A stretch of 64,000 nt of DNA from assembly GCF_014805625.2 (NCBI RefSeq), contig NW_023998485.1, positions 1,201,917 to 1,265,916 of the forward strand, written 5' to 3'. The stretch comes from Glossina fuscipes. Taxonomy: Eukaryota > Arthropoda > Insecta > Diptera > Glossinidae. Both the position numbers and the translations under genes were made by a program. Numbering within the stretch: position 1 is the stretch's first letter; each line of letters opens with the position of its first letter. Shown here piece after piece: positions 35,501-47,960 of the stretch. The notes under the pieces are model-generated. The model was not told the DNA's origin. It worked only from the letters and a program-made list of their open reading frames with translations, and ran no database searches.

Positions 35501-38500
35501 CTTTTTCGAGCGACTGAAAATGAATCGACGTTTCATTCGATAAACGAAATAACTTCTCGTAGTACAGTAAATTAAATATTTCGGTGTAGATTCTTAAAAG
35601 AGAAATATGAAAGAACTAAAGATTGAAGCAGATCATGTCAATAATAAAATAAAAAAATATCAAGGTTTATATTGAAATAGAAACACAAAAGGTAGTCACA
35701 TACAAAGGCCGAAAGAAAGAAAGCTTTGGATTACGCAATCAACGAAAACAAATGTTTGCAATCACATAAAGTCATTTTGAGGGCCCTGTTATGAGAATAT
35801 GACAACAATCGATTGTGATCAAGCGGCCACAATCAAGCGACCACAATACCACAACTCTTTTATGTTATTTCTAGAATATCAAAAAAAAAGTCCTTATTGG
35901 AGAGAAACTTTTCCCTCAGTGAGTCTTGTGCTTCTCTTCAAGCTTTTCGAAAAGAATTGTCGTGTCTGGTGGGAGATTACAATCCTTAGTCTTACCTGCT
36001 GAATTCTAAATTCTCTAATACGCCATAGATGTCTTTGGAAAGTGTTTGAAGGTTATTTTTGCTGTTATTATTATCACTATTTTTATTATTATTCAAAAAG
36101 AAATACATACTAATAATGAAAAAACAATTCAATAATAAATAAGAAAACGCTTAAATTCTAGTCATACTTCATCTAATACTTGATTTAATTTATTACTTAC
36201 ACAGTGCCCTAGACACATGTGCTAGCATATTTATGCTCACGGTACATCAATTCCAAGATTCGGATGCCCTAATAAACGGTAGACCGTCTAAGTAATCTTA
36301 TACACGTTACAATGTAGAGAAAACGATGATTTCGTATAGTATAATATTCGGTGGGCGTGGATGATTTGATCGATATTTGTAAAGTATACGTGCAAATTGT
36401 TATCTTGTCTCTACTGCGATTAATGCGTAACGGACAAACAACCTTGAAACTACAGATGCTCGTAGTTTACACTGCTCTGTAAGAACATCACCCGACAAGA
36501 ATTTCCAATGTCTATGCAAAATTCGAAGCCGTTAACGTTATATTAGCAGCCAAGAGAGGTTTTATCACAGCAGAACGACGAGAAAACACTTTATGCGGTC
36601 TACGAGATTATAGGTTTTGCAAATGTTTTGGCAAAACGTATATATCCTTATCCGCCGGCAGTGGATACAAACACAACGTTAGACAATATGTCTTCACGCT
36701 CGTACATCCCACTTAGATTAATTTATAGCAAGGTATCCCTTCTTTGTAGGTAGGAAGTTTATTTAAAGAAATTCATAAAATATATATACGCGCACCTTGT
36801 TTGCATTTGGAACTTTTTGTTGTACCGTGTAATTCCTCCTTAAATAAACTGTCCTTAATCTCACTATATTTGAAGAAGCTATTTAAAGCAAACAAAAAAA
36901 AATGATATACTCAGGTGATACCGATCGTCACACACTCCACGCGGCTTGGCCTAATACAATTTTTAACTTATTTTCGCGATAGTCGATAATTCACATCAAT
37001 TTTGTGTGCGTAAATAGTAAGGCTTAGTAATTTTTGCCGAGGAATTTCGGAAATTGCAATCTTTTTCCATATAAGAACTTCTTAAACGATCTATAAGTTT
37101 TGTGTGAACACAGGTACGCGGCACAAGAACAAACGTGCTTAAATCGATTCATATATAGTATCTTCAGCGTAATCAAAATAAATGAAAATAATAGGTGACC
37201 AATTAAAACAGATGAAGACATAAAATAATTAAACTGAAATCATAAGTGGCACATTTTACAAAAGTGCCGAAATGCTTATGTAATAACTGTCATTTCGAAC
37301 AAGAGAGCAGTGAGCTGTGCTCGAAAATAGGTGGAAACGCCCAAGCCGGAAAACCTTGTATGGCCGATTGTAGTGGTAAAAGGAGAAATGGCTTGCTATT
37401 GAGAGCTTTACAGTAGGCATCTTCCAGACATTACGGATCCAGTATAGGAACTACTCTAGGAACATCACCGATGGTCATGAGCTGTATATTGCGCTATTCT
37501 ATCACGGTGACAGGGGGAGGGGATGATTTTAAAGGATTAGAGTCCCCTATGATGGCTTATGAAAGAGCTTCCCTTCTACCGAAAAAAAAACGTCCAAAAA
37601 AAAGAAAGAACGAAAATGTTTTATAAGCGTCAGAAGTGCATTTATTATATACTTTTGTCTAATTCTCTTATACATCAAAATAATACTTTTCTTAACGTTT
37701 GCAAATAAAATGTAAAAATACAAAAAAAATTCGCTTTACTCACACGTGTAATATTTATAAATAAATATATATAGCTTAACAGTATAAATAAATAGTACCT
37801 ACAAAAAAACATTTTCACTTGACACTTTTTCTCTTTTGCTTTTGTATTAGCAGACCTTTCAGTAAATATATTAGTAAATATGTCCCTTTTAAGCGGTTGC
37901 ACATGTATTTGTAAGCATATATACGTATATACCCATACATATACATATATGTAAGCAAATAAATTTTTTCTTTTTCCACGTTAGAGTAAGGCAATAGATT
38001 TTATTTTTTATATAATTTTTAACATATCACGTAGTTGCTGTTACAGTTTTTATTGAGTATTTTCCGTGAGATTATGGCATTTGCTAGCAATTCACTTTTA
38101 AGCGTTCAAATTTAACGCAACGCGCGGATTACTTGTTATTCCTGTCGTGAAGCGAACGAAACTTTACTTTCAATTTTGAACGTCTATCAGTTAGTCGCTC
38201 GGAATGATTTTTCGTTAAAATGTTGTGATCATATTACCACCATATATTGCAGATCCTGACTTAACAAGAAAAACATATAGGAACTTTCAATTTTTTATCC
38301 TTTTTATTCTGGCAGTTGCACATATACAACTAAATTTAAGTGCAAAATATCAATTTTTTTTTTTCAACGTTATCTCTTTTTCACTACGGGTTGTGAATTT
38401 ATTTAATTTCTTCGAACTAAAATCCAGCACGTTGATAGTTCGTTTTAAAACCCTGTCCAATAATCCAATCGATGTCGAGAGTTCTACTTTATCATACTGA

Positions 38501-39433
38501 ATATAAAGCCAGCAAAAGAATTTCTCATTTATTTAGTGAGCCGAAAAAAAATAGTTTGTGCAGATTCTTTAAGCCCATATTCTTGCAACATTTCACGTGC
38601 GATAGTTTTTTTGCTAATTATAAGTTACTTATTTAAAACATCTTACGCTTCCAATTCTGACGGAATTAAGTCATTTCCCGACCTGTTAGCGAACACACAG
38701 AACCTTTTTAAAGTTTATTAAATTTGCATCTTTATAGCTTTTCATGTCAACGTTCAAAACTTTGCGATGAAATGTCTCACAATTAAATTCAAGGATATCC
38801 GTCCACATGAGCAGGAAAATATATTTTATTCTTCTGAATTCCGTTCCATTGCAGTTGAAACCAACGTTTCTGCTACTGTTTAAAACTAGCTGCAACAAAA
38901 TACAATGCTTTGATGATTTGGAAACTTTAAAAAAAACATTTTACTTATTTTTAAACGAAATATCCAGCGAACTAAATAATTTCAAGCACACATTCCACGT
39001 TTTAGAGTTATCCCCATTGCAAAAGATATTAGGATCGCAAATGTCAGTGGAAAAGCATTTAGTATTTTCGGCATATACTTAAAGAAGAAAATTTGTTTCC
39101 TGACTTTTCCACTAATGTCCACGTCGTGTTTAGTTCAAAGTCATGATCGGATACAAAATTCAGGCAAAAACAGATTGGAATAATTGGGTCATACCATAGC
39201 AATTTGCAAATGTGGAATGTGAATAGAGCGTGAAACACAGCGAAACGCTGCGTTCTCTTGCCGAACGTAAAATAATCAAAAAAAAAAGGATAAACAAATA
39301 TGTAGATGAAGCATGCTAATACGCGAAATATAAAGATCAAATTTCAAATTCTTCCATTAGCAAACGCCAAAATCTTTTTCAAAAACAGAGATTATATGCT
39401 GCCTTCTTTACAATTAATTCAAAATGTTGTTAC
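32582..39433. other. Intergenic between b561 and spi; no complete gene recognised
   Basis: Mostly AT-rich. It holds one exon-like plus-strand frame (33008-33155, separate entry), a family A fragment near 36490-36560, simple (AT)n near 33628-33650, and a decayed-looking stretch at 38220-39080 with many short frames on both strands. Confidence 0.5.
33008..33155 (+). CDS. Candidate terminal exon of an unknown small membrane protein
   Basis: A TTTTATTCCAG acceptor precedes a 48-codon frame in phase 2: PQKLLPPFRVILAGKENP, then a hydrophobic segment RFSMFVIAILFDLI, then a basic tail GKRDRYNIKTNVD and TGA. Composition (helix followed by Arg/Lys-rich tail) is unlike the surrounding AT-rich DNA. No upstream exon with matching phase was identified between 32640 and 33007, and I do not know the family. 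It could be an alternative 3' exon of the b561 gene. Confidence 0.35.
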
Positions 39434-40249
39434 TCAAAATCTATTAAATCGTTTTGTTGTAAAACCCATAGGAAATGCTTCAATATGCTGATGCAAGCAG
39501 GAATTGTTTTCTTTCTCGTCCTCAACTTTTTCCTCTGAAATAAGTAAATATTTATTATCATTTTCCATAGCCAAAGTAGAGCAATAACGTTTCTCTAAAC
39601 AGTAACGACAATTATTGATTGCTTCTCCATATACGTTCTCATCATAAAATATTAATTTTTTGGAAGCAGAGGCTACGGCGACCTTATGGTCGTATCGTAA
39701 GTACAAGACTAGACAAATGAAAAGCAAAATCAATAGTATGCAAGTGATACCACTGGCAATACTGGCTTGTTCGAGTATAGGACGTGGAAGTTTTGGTTGA
39801 TAGGAGCCATCTAATTCCTTGTACTCACAACGAGGACCCATAAAGCCAATAGCACACTCACAATTATGCATAATCGAACCGCCGATCTTTACTGCAAAGC
39901 ACGTGGCCTCGTTCAAACAATACCATTTATGATAATCGGCCGAACATTTAAATGTCGGGAATGTTATATTCGGTCTCAGTGTAGTTGTCGTTGTTGTAGT
40001 TGTGGCAGTAGTGCTAGCGCTGATTGTAGCCAATGTAGAGGTTGAAGTAGTAGTAGTTGTGCTCGTAATAGTAGTGGTACTAGTAGTTGAAGGAGGCATC
40101 TTAGTAGTGGTGGGTGCAGCTATAGAGAAAGGTCTAGGTTTTGGTACACTACGACTAGAGCAAGCCAGTATCGTAGAGGGCCAACACATTAGCATTAACA
40201 ATGTAAAAAGACAGCATATAATTAGTAATTGAAACTTGAAATTAAACAT
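39434..40249 (-). CDS. spi: Spitz, TGF-alpha-like EGFR ligand precursor
   Basis: Membrane-tethered precursor of the main EGF-receptor ligand in flies; trafficked by Star and cut by Rhomboid (known for the family). One uninterrupted 271-codon exon. Residues 1-29 are a signal peptide ending ILA, leaving Cys30 in ACSSRSVPKPR, the position palmitoylated in Spitz. Residues 47-91 are a Thr/Ser-rich linker. Residues 102-141 are the EGF domain with six cysteines (spacing C-8-C-5-C-12-C-1-C-8-C) and the Spitz hallmarks WYCLNEATCFAVKI and CECAIGFMGPRCEYKE. Residues 161-185 are the transmembrane helix starting QASIASGI, the Rhomboid-sensitive motif. The cytoplasmic tail (186-271) is poorly conserved and slightly longer than in Drosophila. 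The mir-2 hairpins 6 kb upstream on the same strand support a 5' intron there. Confidence 0.95.
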   Translation of the reverse strand: MFNFKFQLLIICCLFTLLMLMCWPSTILACSSRSVPKPRPFSIAAPTTTKMPPSTTSTTTITSTTTTTSTSTLATISASTTATTTTTTTTLRPNITFPTFKCSADYHKWYCLNEATCFAVKIGGSIMHNCECAIGFMGPRCEYKELDGSYQPKLPRPILEQASIASGITCILLILLFICLVLYLRYDHKVAVASASKKLIFYDENVYGEAINNCRYCLEKRYCSTLAMENDNKYLLISEEKVEDEKENNSCLHQHIEAFPMGFTTKRFNRF

Positions 40250-42009
40250 TTTTATATATTTTCTTGAATACTTGAAGTTTATAAGAATACTGTTCTAACC
40301 TTAAAAGTGGAATGCTTTCTTTAGCTTAATAGACTAATGTTTGATTTTTGGTATTTTTTTTTTGTTTTTTTTTTTTAGTATTTGGTATACATTTCTTGAG
40401 AGCTGTTGAAAACCGTATTAAAATTCAATTAAATACTTTAACTACTTTAAGTCAGCAAATATTTATATCACAAAATGTAAAAAAAAGAGAAGATATATTT
40501 AATTAATTAATATAATAATGAATTTTTTTTCTCTTAAATTTCAGCATATATTTATTAAAATTATTTCAATAAATGAAATATTGATGTGTGTGTCTGCTCT
40601 CAAAACCCACTCGTATGCAGTCCGCGAGCTTCATAAACCTGTGCGGGAAGTAGAAATATAGAAAATAAAAGATTATCATTAATATTCAAAATAATTTTCG
40701 TAAAAAACAAACAAATAATGGAAAACGCTTCTCGATTCATTTCTATATTATATGTAGATGTGGAATCAAGTGCGTAAATCTATTTAAATAAATTCACACA
40801 GAGAATATGTTATGTACCTTTATACCGATGATGATAAAGTGATGATGAGATGAGAGGCTTCTACAAAATATAAATTTTTGTTTTTACTCTTTTCTAAACA
40901 AAGTTTTGTTTAATAACATCCATAACAATTTTAATATAAAATTAAAATGTTAAGATGTCAAAGCGAACATTAGAAGAAGAAGAAGAAAATACATTCACAC
41001 AAACATACATATGTATTAAGCGGATTTTTTTTTTTATTTTTAAAGTTCGGCTCTTACGACAAATACTACTAAAAACTTTTGTAAAACTGTTTTTAACCAA
41101 CTTCATTTAACAAAGAAAAATTGTTCTTTCTTTAATCGCAATTTTCAAGGATTACATAAAAAAGATCAAAATAATAATAATAATTCATTTTATGCAACGC
41201 CAATTTTATGAATACTATGCGTCGTGCAAACAAGGTCACGTGAATAAAACGCGAGGAGTCTTTGATAGTCAATTGTTAGCTGATTGAGACTGCCTTGGAA
41301 TTGAACTAATACATAATCTTACTTAATGGTAGCACCCCAACCTAACGGTTAAATATTGTAAGTTAAAAGCTTTAGTATTGCAAATGTCTTGTCATGCTTT
41401 AAATTACTTCGCTTCGGCTATCGCTGGCACGTTTTGACCAGATTTCAATTTCCATAATAAGGTCAAGATGCCTGTGACATTTTCACTTTCTACCCTGTCT
41501 ATTACGATTTTACGAGTTCAAAAAACAATTGGCAAGGTGCCAAATGGACGGAGAATGTTATGCTAATGAAGATATGTACGCATTATACTTTAGGTCGCAA
41601 CTATGCTGCGGCAACAATCATAACAAATACCAAAAGTGCTTCTGAATGCTTCACCAAGTGGTAAAGACTTGCAAGGTTCTAACAAGAATATTGCTATGTG
41701 TCGGATCAACGCACATGCTTGCCAGTCTGTGACCAAGCGCCCAAATTTAAAGATTTAAACCTGAAGTTCGATGTGTACATGAGAGAAAGCAATGCTCGTC
41801 ATGTAGCATAGCCGAAAAGTTATTCTTATATTATATTTGCCATTATTATTAAAGGTGTTGAGCAACTAGAACTTGAAGTTGTCTTAACAAGTATGAAAAC
41901 TGGACGGCGCTTTAGTTGATCTAACCATTATTCGTTTTTCAAATACATGTATCATAAAACATAGAAATTTTGCGCAAGTGTTATATAACACATTTTGAAA
42001 TTATATTTG

Positions 42010-42150
42010 AATATTCGTGGGTTCAAATCTCAAGTGCGGTAGAGTTTGTAATAAAGCCGGAAGCCTTAAATGCTAATGCTTTAAGACTTTAGTCTTAGAA
42101 TTTATTCTCTGGCTTAATATTAATAATAATGATAATAATAATATTTGATG
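42010..42150 (+). repeat. tRNA-derived repeat fragment with TAA-rich tail
   Basis: B-box-like GTGGGTTCAAATCTC at 42017 is followed by about 80 bases and a TAATAATAATGATAATAATA tail. The arrangement matches the minus-strand copy at 22391-22412 and a shorter copy at 53079. Confidence 0.5.
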
Positions 42151-44419
42151 ACATATGTCAGGAATGCTTTTTTGTCTTAAACTTTTGGAACAGTTAGCGA
42201 AATTTATTTCGTTTTGTTCGAAGATATAACCTCCGTCCCACATTAATAAAGTGCTCCAAGCGTTTGAAGGGCTAAAAACAAATTAATATTATCTTTACTT
42301 ATAATTTCCAGAAATGCAATTATTTTCAGCTTGGGGACTTCTACATAGCATTTTGCCCTTCTGCTTCAATGCATCATAGTTGAAGCACCAGCTATATTTG
42401 TTTCCAAAAATGTGTAGTTCCTCGCAACGCTAGAAACTTCTTGGCTTTTGCTTAAGCTGTTGGAAACAAATCGAGCGTAAATTTCCAAATCGTTTAACTT
42501 TTTACTCGAAATTTCACGCTTCTTTAAGCCCTGCAACTGATTAACGCCAACAATTCGGGTCTCCTAATATTTCAAATTTCTATTTTTCAAAAGATTTTCT
42601 GCTTTTAAAAATTTTCTTAATTTAAAAAATAAGACAATGATACACTCAATACGTGTAAAATTGCCCCAACGAACTGTTTTAGGTCCAGCAATGCATACAA
42701 TTTTCGCTTTAGTTCTTCCGACCGCTGACAATACTTTAAATGTGATGAATGCGCGCGACACAGCGATACTATTTTTATGTAGTGCACCCACAAATGTTTC
42801 TTACGAACTGCAAATTCATCTCAAAAAAATTCCGCCGAACAAACGATAAAATAATATCCCTACCAAAAACTGTGTCAAACAGCTTTGCTTACATGTCGAC
42901 CAAAGATTAACATAAGAAAATGAAACCAACTTGGCTTAAACCTTATACCTACAAACCAGAAGACTTACTCTATTGTCTAATTCGTCTAATATCTTGACTT
43001 AATCTATAAGAGAGTATCTTTAAAACCCTTTCTGTCCTACGCCATACAATGTGGAGAAAGGCTAGTAACTTTAATATTAAAATACTTCAAAGAAGGCAAT
43101 TTATCTTCTTGCTAACGCCCCGCAGCAAAATTATTTATGATGACCTGAACTTACTGCTCAGCAAAAATGGGATTCGACGCCTTCCTTAAAATACCCTGTC
43201 AGAGTGAGTAATTACGTTATTCCCTTGGCAATAGCTCTTTTAGGCGATCCAGAAGGAGAACGTTGAAGAGGCGCCATATATTAGCTGCCCCAGTGGCAAA
43301 TTAACTTAATTTTCGTCCCTTAAAATATTTTAATGATTTTCCCAAGTTTATACAAGTTTATTCTTTTTATTTATTTGAACATCACATTTGTATTGTTATA
43401 TTCTTCCAATTGGAGGACAATAATCTCTGGTATTTTCCTCACGTTGGTATAAAATTTACTAATTATCTTCTTGGATAAATTACAAAGCAGATATGCAATA
43501 AAAAAATAAAAAAATAAAAAATATGAGATTGTACTTTCTGTTTATCAAACGAAATTGATCACAGTGAAAATTGATTATGTTTCACTAGAAGACAAATCAT
43601 TCAAAATCATTAAAAATCAAAAGCTTTTTGCGACAAATAAGTTAGCAAATTACCAACTGAAGGAATGGTTTAAACTTGTGCTAGTTGTACTGAATAATCA
43701 TATAAGAATACTACTTTAATCAAAAAGAGAAAAATCAGTACCACTCCCTTCACGATTTTTTCAATTTCTAATTTCAATTTTCTCACGAAATTTGCCCATT
43801 AACTGATACACCATATATATCTTCATATACATACACCTTTAATTATGTACACCGGATGTATATAACGTTGTGCAGATGACGTTCAGAAACGTTCAGAAAG
43901 ATTTAACATAGATCCGTGTTTTATTATATTAACCGATTCTGCAATTAGACTCGTCTATCTCTCTTCTTATCTTCTTGAAGATGGATATCTCTTCAGTGTT
44001 CGCATTTGTATTCAATCGACACTTCGCAAAGTTCAAGACATTTTTACGAAATTTGCTTTACTAATGTGTTTAGCTCAAGGAAGGACTCTGTTAAAATTGG
44101 TTTGGATCACACCACTCTTCACAGCTTAGAGTTTATGACGGGAAAAAGTAATTTTGAAAATCTCTCGGCAACAATCGCTTAATAATATTTCAGCATACCA
44201 ACTGAAAAGTTATTGAACCACCGCAACTATGAAGATAAGCAAAGATGTAGCAAGAGGTCTAATTTTCAATATTAAGTGCTTGCACGTATTTTAATCATTA
44301 TTCCACATGAAAAATGCATTTATTGAGAAAAATTGATGCAGTATATATTAACCAAAATATGTTCTTTGCATCTCTCTGTCAACATGACGATTCCATATCG
44401 AAGGAACGGGTTATCGATC

Positions 44420-44935
44420 CACTTTTGCACTTCTTCCGCATTTCGGAATCTGTGCCAGCCAAGCCATTCTACATCGATCTGTACAAAGAATAACTAGAAG
44501 GCGCTACGTGTGCTGAGTACCCTGGATGCGGCAAAACTTTTCATCAGAGCTGCAACAGTGTATCTTTAAGCAAGTGTTCTCCGAGCATGGCCGAGCATCG
44601 TCACTCATGACGTTGAGTTTGGAGCTGTTCACGACTATTGTCAGTCTTTTTTGCAACAGTATATCGTTTTGTTCAGGTGATGTCGGTGGATATGCGCGGT
44701 AAGTTTCATTCGGTTTTAGAGTCTCGTAATACACTACACCTTGCTGATCCCACCATATGCCCAGAAAAACTCTGCGGCTACGAATATTCCGTTTCGGTGT
44801 CGATGTGGCTCTCTTGGACTAAACCACGACTTTTGGTGCTTGGGATTGTCGTAAACGATGCAGTTTTCATCTCCAATGAAACAGCGATGCAGACAAATGT
44901 CGAAATCATCGAATTAGACCTTTGTGTACATTGAT
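44420..44935 (-). mobile_element. Mariner-family transposase relic
   Basis: Minus-strand blocks in order: CFIGDENCIVYDNPKHQKSW, IWWDQQGVVYYETLKPNET, DDARP, and APSSYSLYRSM with NGLAG. They correspond to the mariner segments GDEKW.YYDNPKR.KSW, WWDQ.G..YYELLKP, NARPH and APSDYHLFRSM.HGL (family knowledge). Several frameshifts and stops interrupt them. The N-terminal HTH part and both terminal repeats were not found. Confidence 0.8.
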
Positions 44936-45984
44936 ATATTGATACTTCTCATTAACTAATTTTCGCCAAGAGATCTAACTGATCAAAATGCATGCAAGCG
45001 TCTATTAGTTTATGATGAAAAGATCTGTAGCAGAGCCCTTAATTTTAATAAATTTGGAGCTCGCGAGTTCTCGTTTTAGGCTTCTTCTCATATAAAATAT
45101 AACGTTTGGTATTTTTATGACGAAAATCAATAAGGAATTGTTTTAGGTAAACTGACGTAGGATATTTAATGATCGCTCTAGGCTGACTGAAATGCTTTTA
45201 CTTTTTTCTATAAACGATCATTTGGTAGGAGTGATACTTATGATATATTAATTTTTCGGAGTTACTTTTTTTTTTTTTATTGTTTGCAAAATTAAAAACA
45301 ACTCATTTGAATTTTATAAAGAATGCTTTTCAATTACTGAACGTTTTCATTGCAGGCGCTTTCCACCGAACTTTATTTTCGCCAACTAGGCTTGTTGACC
45401 CGCTGAAATCACACAATGTCAGAGGAACGCTTTCGTTTTAAGATCTTCCAAAAATTTTCGGGTTCGCACGATGATAAATATTTCGATTTCTCTAGGCAAG
45501 GCAAAGCGTATTCAATGCATTCGTATCGTCATTAAAAACATCTCCGTTTATGTGCCGCAATGTCTTTTCACTGTTTGTGAAGTGCGAAGTATGTCTCGCT
45601 CCCTTCCGTAACATATTCAATAGTGTGTTTAATAATCTTATCAAGGCTATAAATTGACGCAAACGCAACATATGGCGGTCATCACCAAATACACATTTCG
45701 ATAATAAGCTGGATAATTTGGAAATTTAATTGCTTTGTTTGTAAATTAATTAAATGTGAGAGATTCTATAATGAGGCTTAAATAAAATCTTCCATCTTCC
45801 GTCATCTTTAGCCAAGTATCAGCAGAATTCCGAACATTTATTCAATCAATGTCTGCTGTTAGCTGTTTTCAATCAGAAACTTGTTATAGTACGTTAAACA
45901 TATTTTTTTGTTTTTTCATAGAAAAAATTACTTGCTTACCATCTTTTGGATATTTTTTACATTTTATGTTGTTTCCCGTTGATT

Positions 45985-46056
45985 ATCCTAGCTCATCAAA
46001 GCTGGCTGTGATATGCGTTGATAATCCATATCACAACCACTTGATGAGGCTTAGAT
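45985..46056 (-). ncRNA. mir-2a-2: microRNA precursor mir-2a-2
   Basis: The minus strand contains the mature miR-2a-3p (45991-46013), starting TATCACAGCCAGCTTTGATG. It pairs with the 5' arm CCTCATCAAGTGGTTGTGAT to form a hairpin of about 72 nt with a short loop (ATGGATTATCAACG). The arms, and much of the loop, match the D. melanogaster mir-2a-2 precursor as I know it. It is the last hairpin of the cluster in transcription order. Confidence 0.96.
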
Positions 46057-46190
46057 AAGCAACATTTTTTTTCTTTAACTTCCTTCTGGTTTTCACATAT
46101 GTTTATATATGTTTATATCAGCTTTTTTTTCCCGATATTTTTCAATCACTTAATCTTCGCTCGTTCGCTCTCAATTGATTACTGTGCAAC

Positions 46191-46298
46191 AAGTCCTAGC
46201 TCATCAAAGCTGGCTGTGATATGCAATTTTAGATTGAATTAGAACTAAAATCATATAATTCACAACATTTCACAGCCACTTTGTGAGGCTAGGACAAG
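46191..46298 (-). ncRNA. mir-2a-1: microRNA precursor mir-2a-1, long loop
   Basis: Mature miR-2a-3p at 46199-46221 is identical to that of the neighbouring hairpin. The 5' arm reads CCTCACAAAGTGGCTGTGAA. An extra lower stem is formed by CTAGGACTT and its complement. The loop is about 45 nt and itself contains a small stem (ATTTTAG with CTAAAAT), making the precursor about 108 nt, much longer than usual for Drosophila mir-2a-1. Confidence 0.93.
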
Positions 46299-46427
46299 TG
46301 CCGAAAAATTTTCCTATATATATAAATACATATATATATATATATCTATATATATATTTTCGCAAAACGTGTACATGTTTATATAAATATATTTTTTATT
46401 TCTTAATACTTTTTCGGTAAAAGAAAT

Positions 46428-46510
46428 GTGACGCTCCTCAAAGCTGGCTGTGATATGAATATTAAATCGAGCTGTGTACAACATTTCGCAGCCACTTTGA
46501 AGAATGACAC
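46428..46510 (-). ncRNA. mir-2b-2: microRNA precursor mir-2b (mir-2b-2 position)
   Basis: Mature miR-2b-3p at 46433-46455 starts TATCACAGCCAGCTTTGAGG, differing from miR-2a by GAGGAGC instead of GATGAGC. The 5' arm is CTTCAAAGTGGCTGCGAAAT. The stem is extended by GTGTCA/TGTGAC pairing. First of the three hairpins in transcription order, the same order as the D. melanogaster cluster in the spi intron (established knowledge). Confidence 0.93.
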
Positions 46511-47960
46511 AATTCTTTGCTAAAAGAAATTTATTGATTATTATTTAAAAAGTGAGCAACGAAAAACAAAAAACTCACAATTGACAAAAACAAAAACAAT
46601 TTTGTTGTTTTTTATTTTTCGAATTTCATAAAAAGAAAAGAGATAAGCTTTGAAATTTTATGGATAGCTTTAATAAAATGAATAAAAACATAATTACTTT
46701 AATGTTGAATAATAACATCAAAGAACAACTGAGAGCAATGTACGCTTTATTGAGGCTTTCATCATTAATGAATTCTTAGGCAAAAAATGCAATATTAATA
46801 CGTAAGAAAGTTACATTCGAGTCTGGCTACTGTTAGTCGGATAAACTCCATCTTTCTGGTAGGGACCAGTTTAAATCAACTTTTGATTACATTTGATGAA
46901 GACGATCAACATTTTTGAGTACCTTCTTTATTTAAAAGTCGTATATAAACAAGATCGAACGAAGGTATTGTGGTTATTGCGAAGTTCTTTATAAGCATCT
47001 GCTGCATTTCATTTCAAATTTTGTCTTTGGCATATAAGCTTTGTCAAATAAATCCAAAGATTTGTAAGACGCAATTTTTCACTCAAATATTTTCTTTTTT
47101 AAAGATTTCATAAGGCACACTCAGCATTTCAGCAAAGCCAAAAAAAATATATGTGATAAATATATTTTACTGTTGAGTGAGTAGTCATACAACAATAATA
47201 ATGAAGTAAAAAATAGAAAAAAACTATTCTAACATGTAACAATTAATGGATTCGCTGTTCCAAAAACTTGCAGAGTGTTACAAGATGGTACTTTTTTATA
47301 AGCCATCCGTCCGTCCACCAACACAGTAAAACCGATTTCCGATACCTAGGAAACACTAAACTGGGACACGTCAGATTATACGGATTACTCACGAGTTCTT
47401 CCTATTACCATTTGTTGACACGCACGTGCTGAACAACACTTCACTCCTTAAGAAAGTGTACGAAAATGCTGCGCTGACCGTTTCGACCCAGAAGTGTAAG
47501 TTTTTTTTGGAGCACCATCCACAAACTGCTAGACACATGAGAAAAATGTATAAGTAGCACGTGACGATATCCGCAATATCCCGAATAAAATATATTTTAT
47601 CATTTTCATATACAATAAACATGTCTTTTCTATGCAGAAAATTTCGATCTCATGTACACATATCTATGGCATCTATGAATATTAGAGTTTGTGATAGGAT
47701 TACAGCAATTTATAGTCAGTCGGATGGCTTATTTATATTAACCTTCAAAAGTTATCGGAATCCTTTTGTAATTTTCTTTTGCTAGATGCTAATCCTTTAA
47801 AACTTTTGATTTTGAATTTATTATTCTGCCTAAACCAATCATAATAATTAAATATTGGTAAATTAAAACGAGTTCGAAAATGTCATCTCTATACGCAGAT
47901 ATAACACAAATTCCGAAATGATCAAACAACACACAAAAACTACAAAAAAAACTATATATC

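Larger units (their letters stand above)
40250..45984 (-). other. Presumed spi 5' intron, proximal part
   Basis: No coding exon is recognised. Contents: poly-T/poly-A tracts near 40351, a B-box-like tRNA-derived fragment with TAATAA-rich tail at 42010-42150, and a mariner relic at 44420-44935. Intron status is inferred from the position of the mir-2 hairpins relative to the spi coding exon. Confidence 0.55.

Noticed and set aside
40002..40232. Plus-strand Val-rich frame
   Set aside because: Antisense of the Thr-repeat linker of spi.
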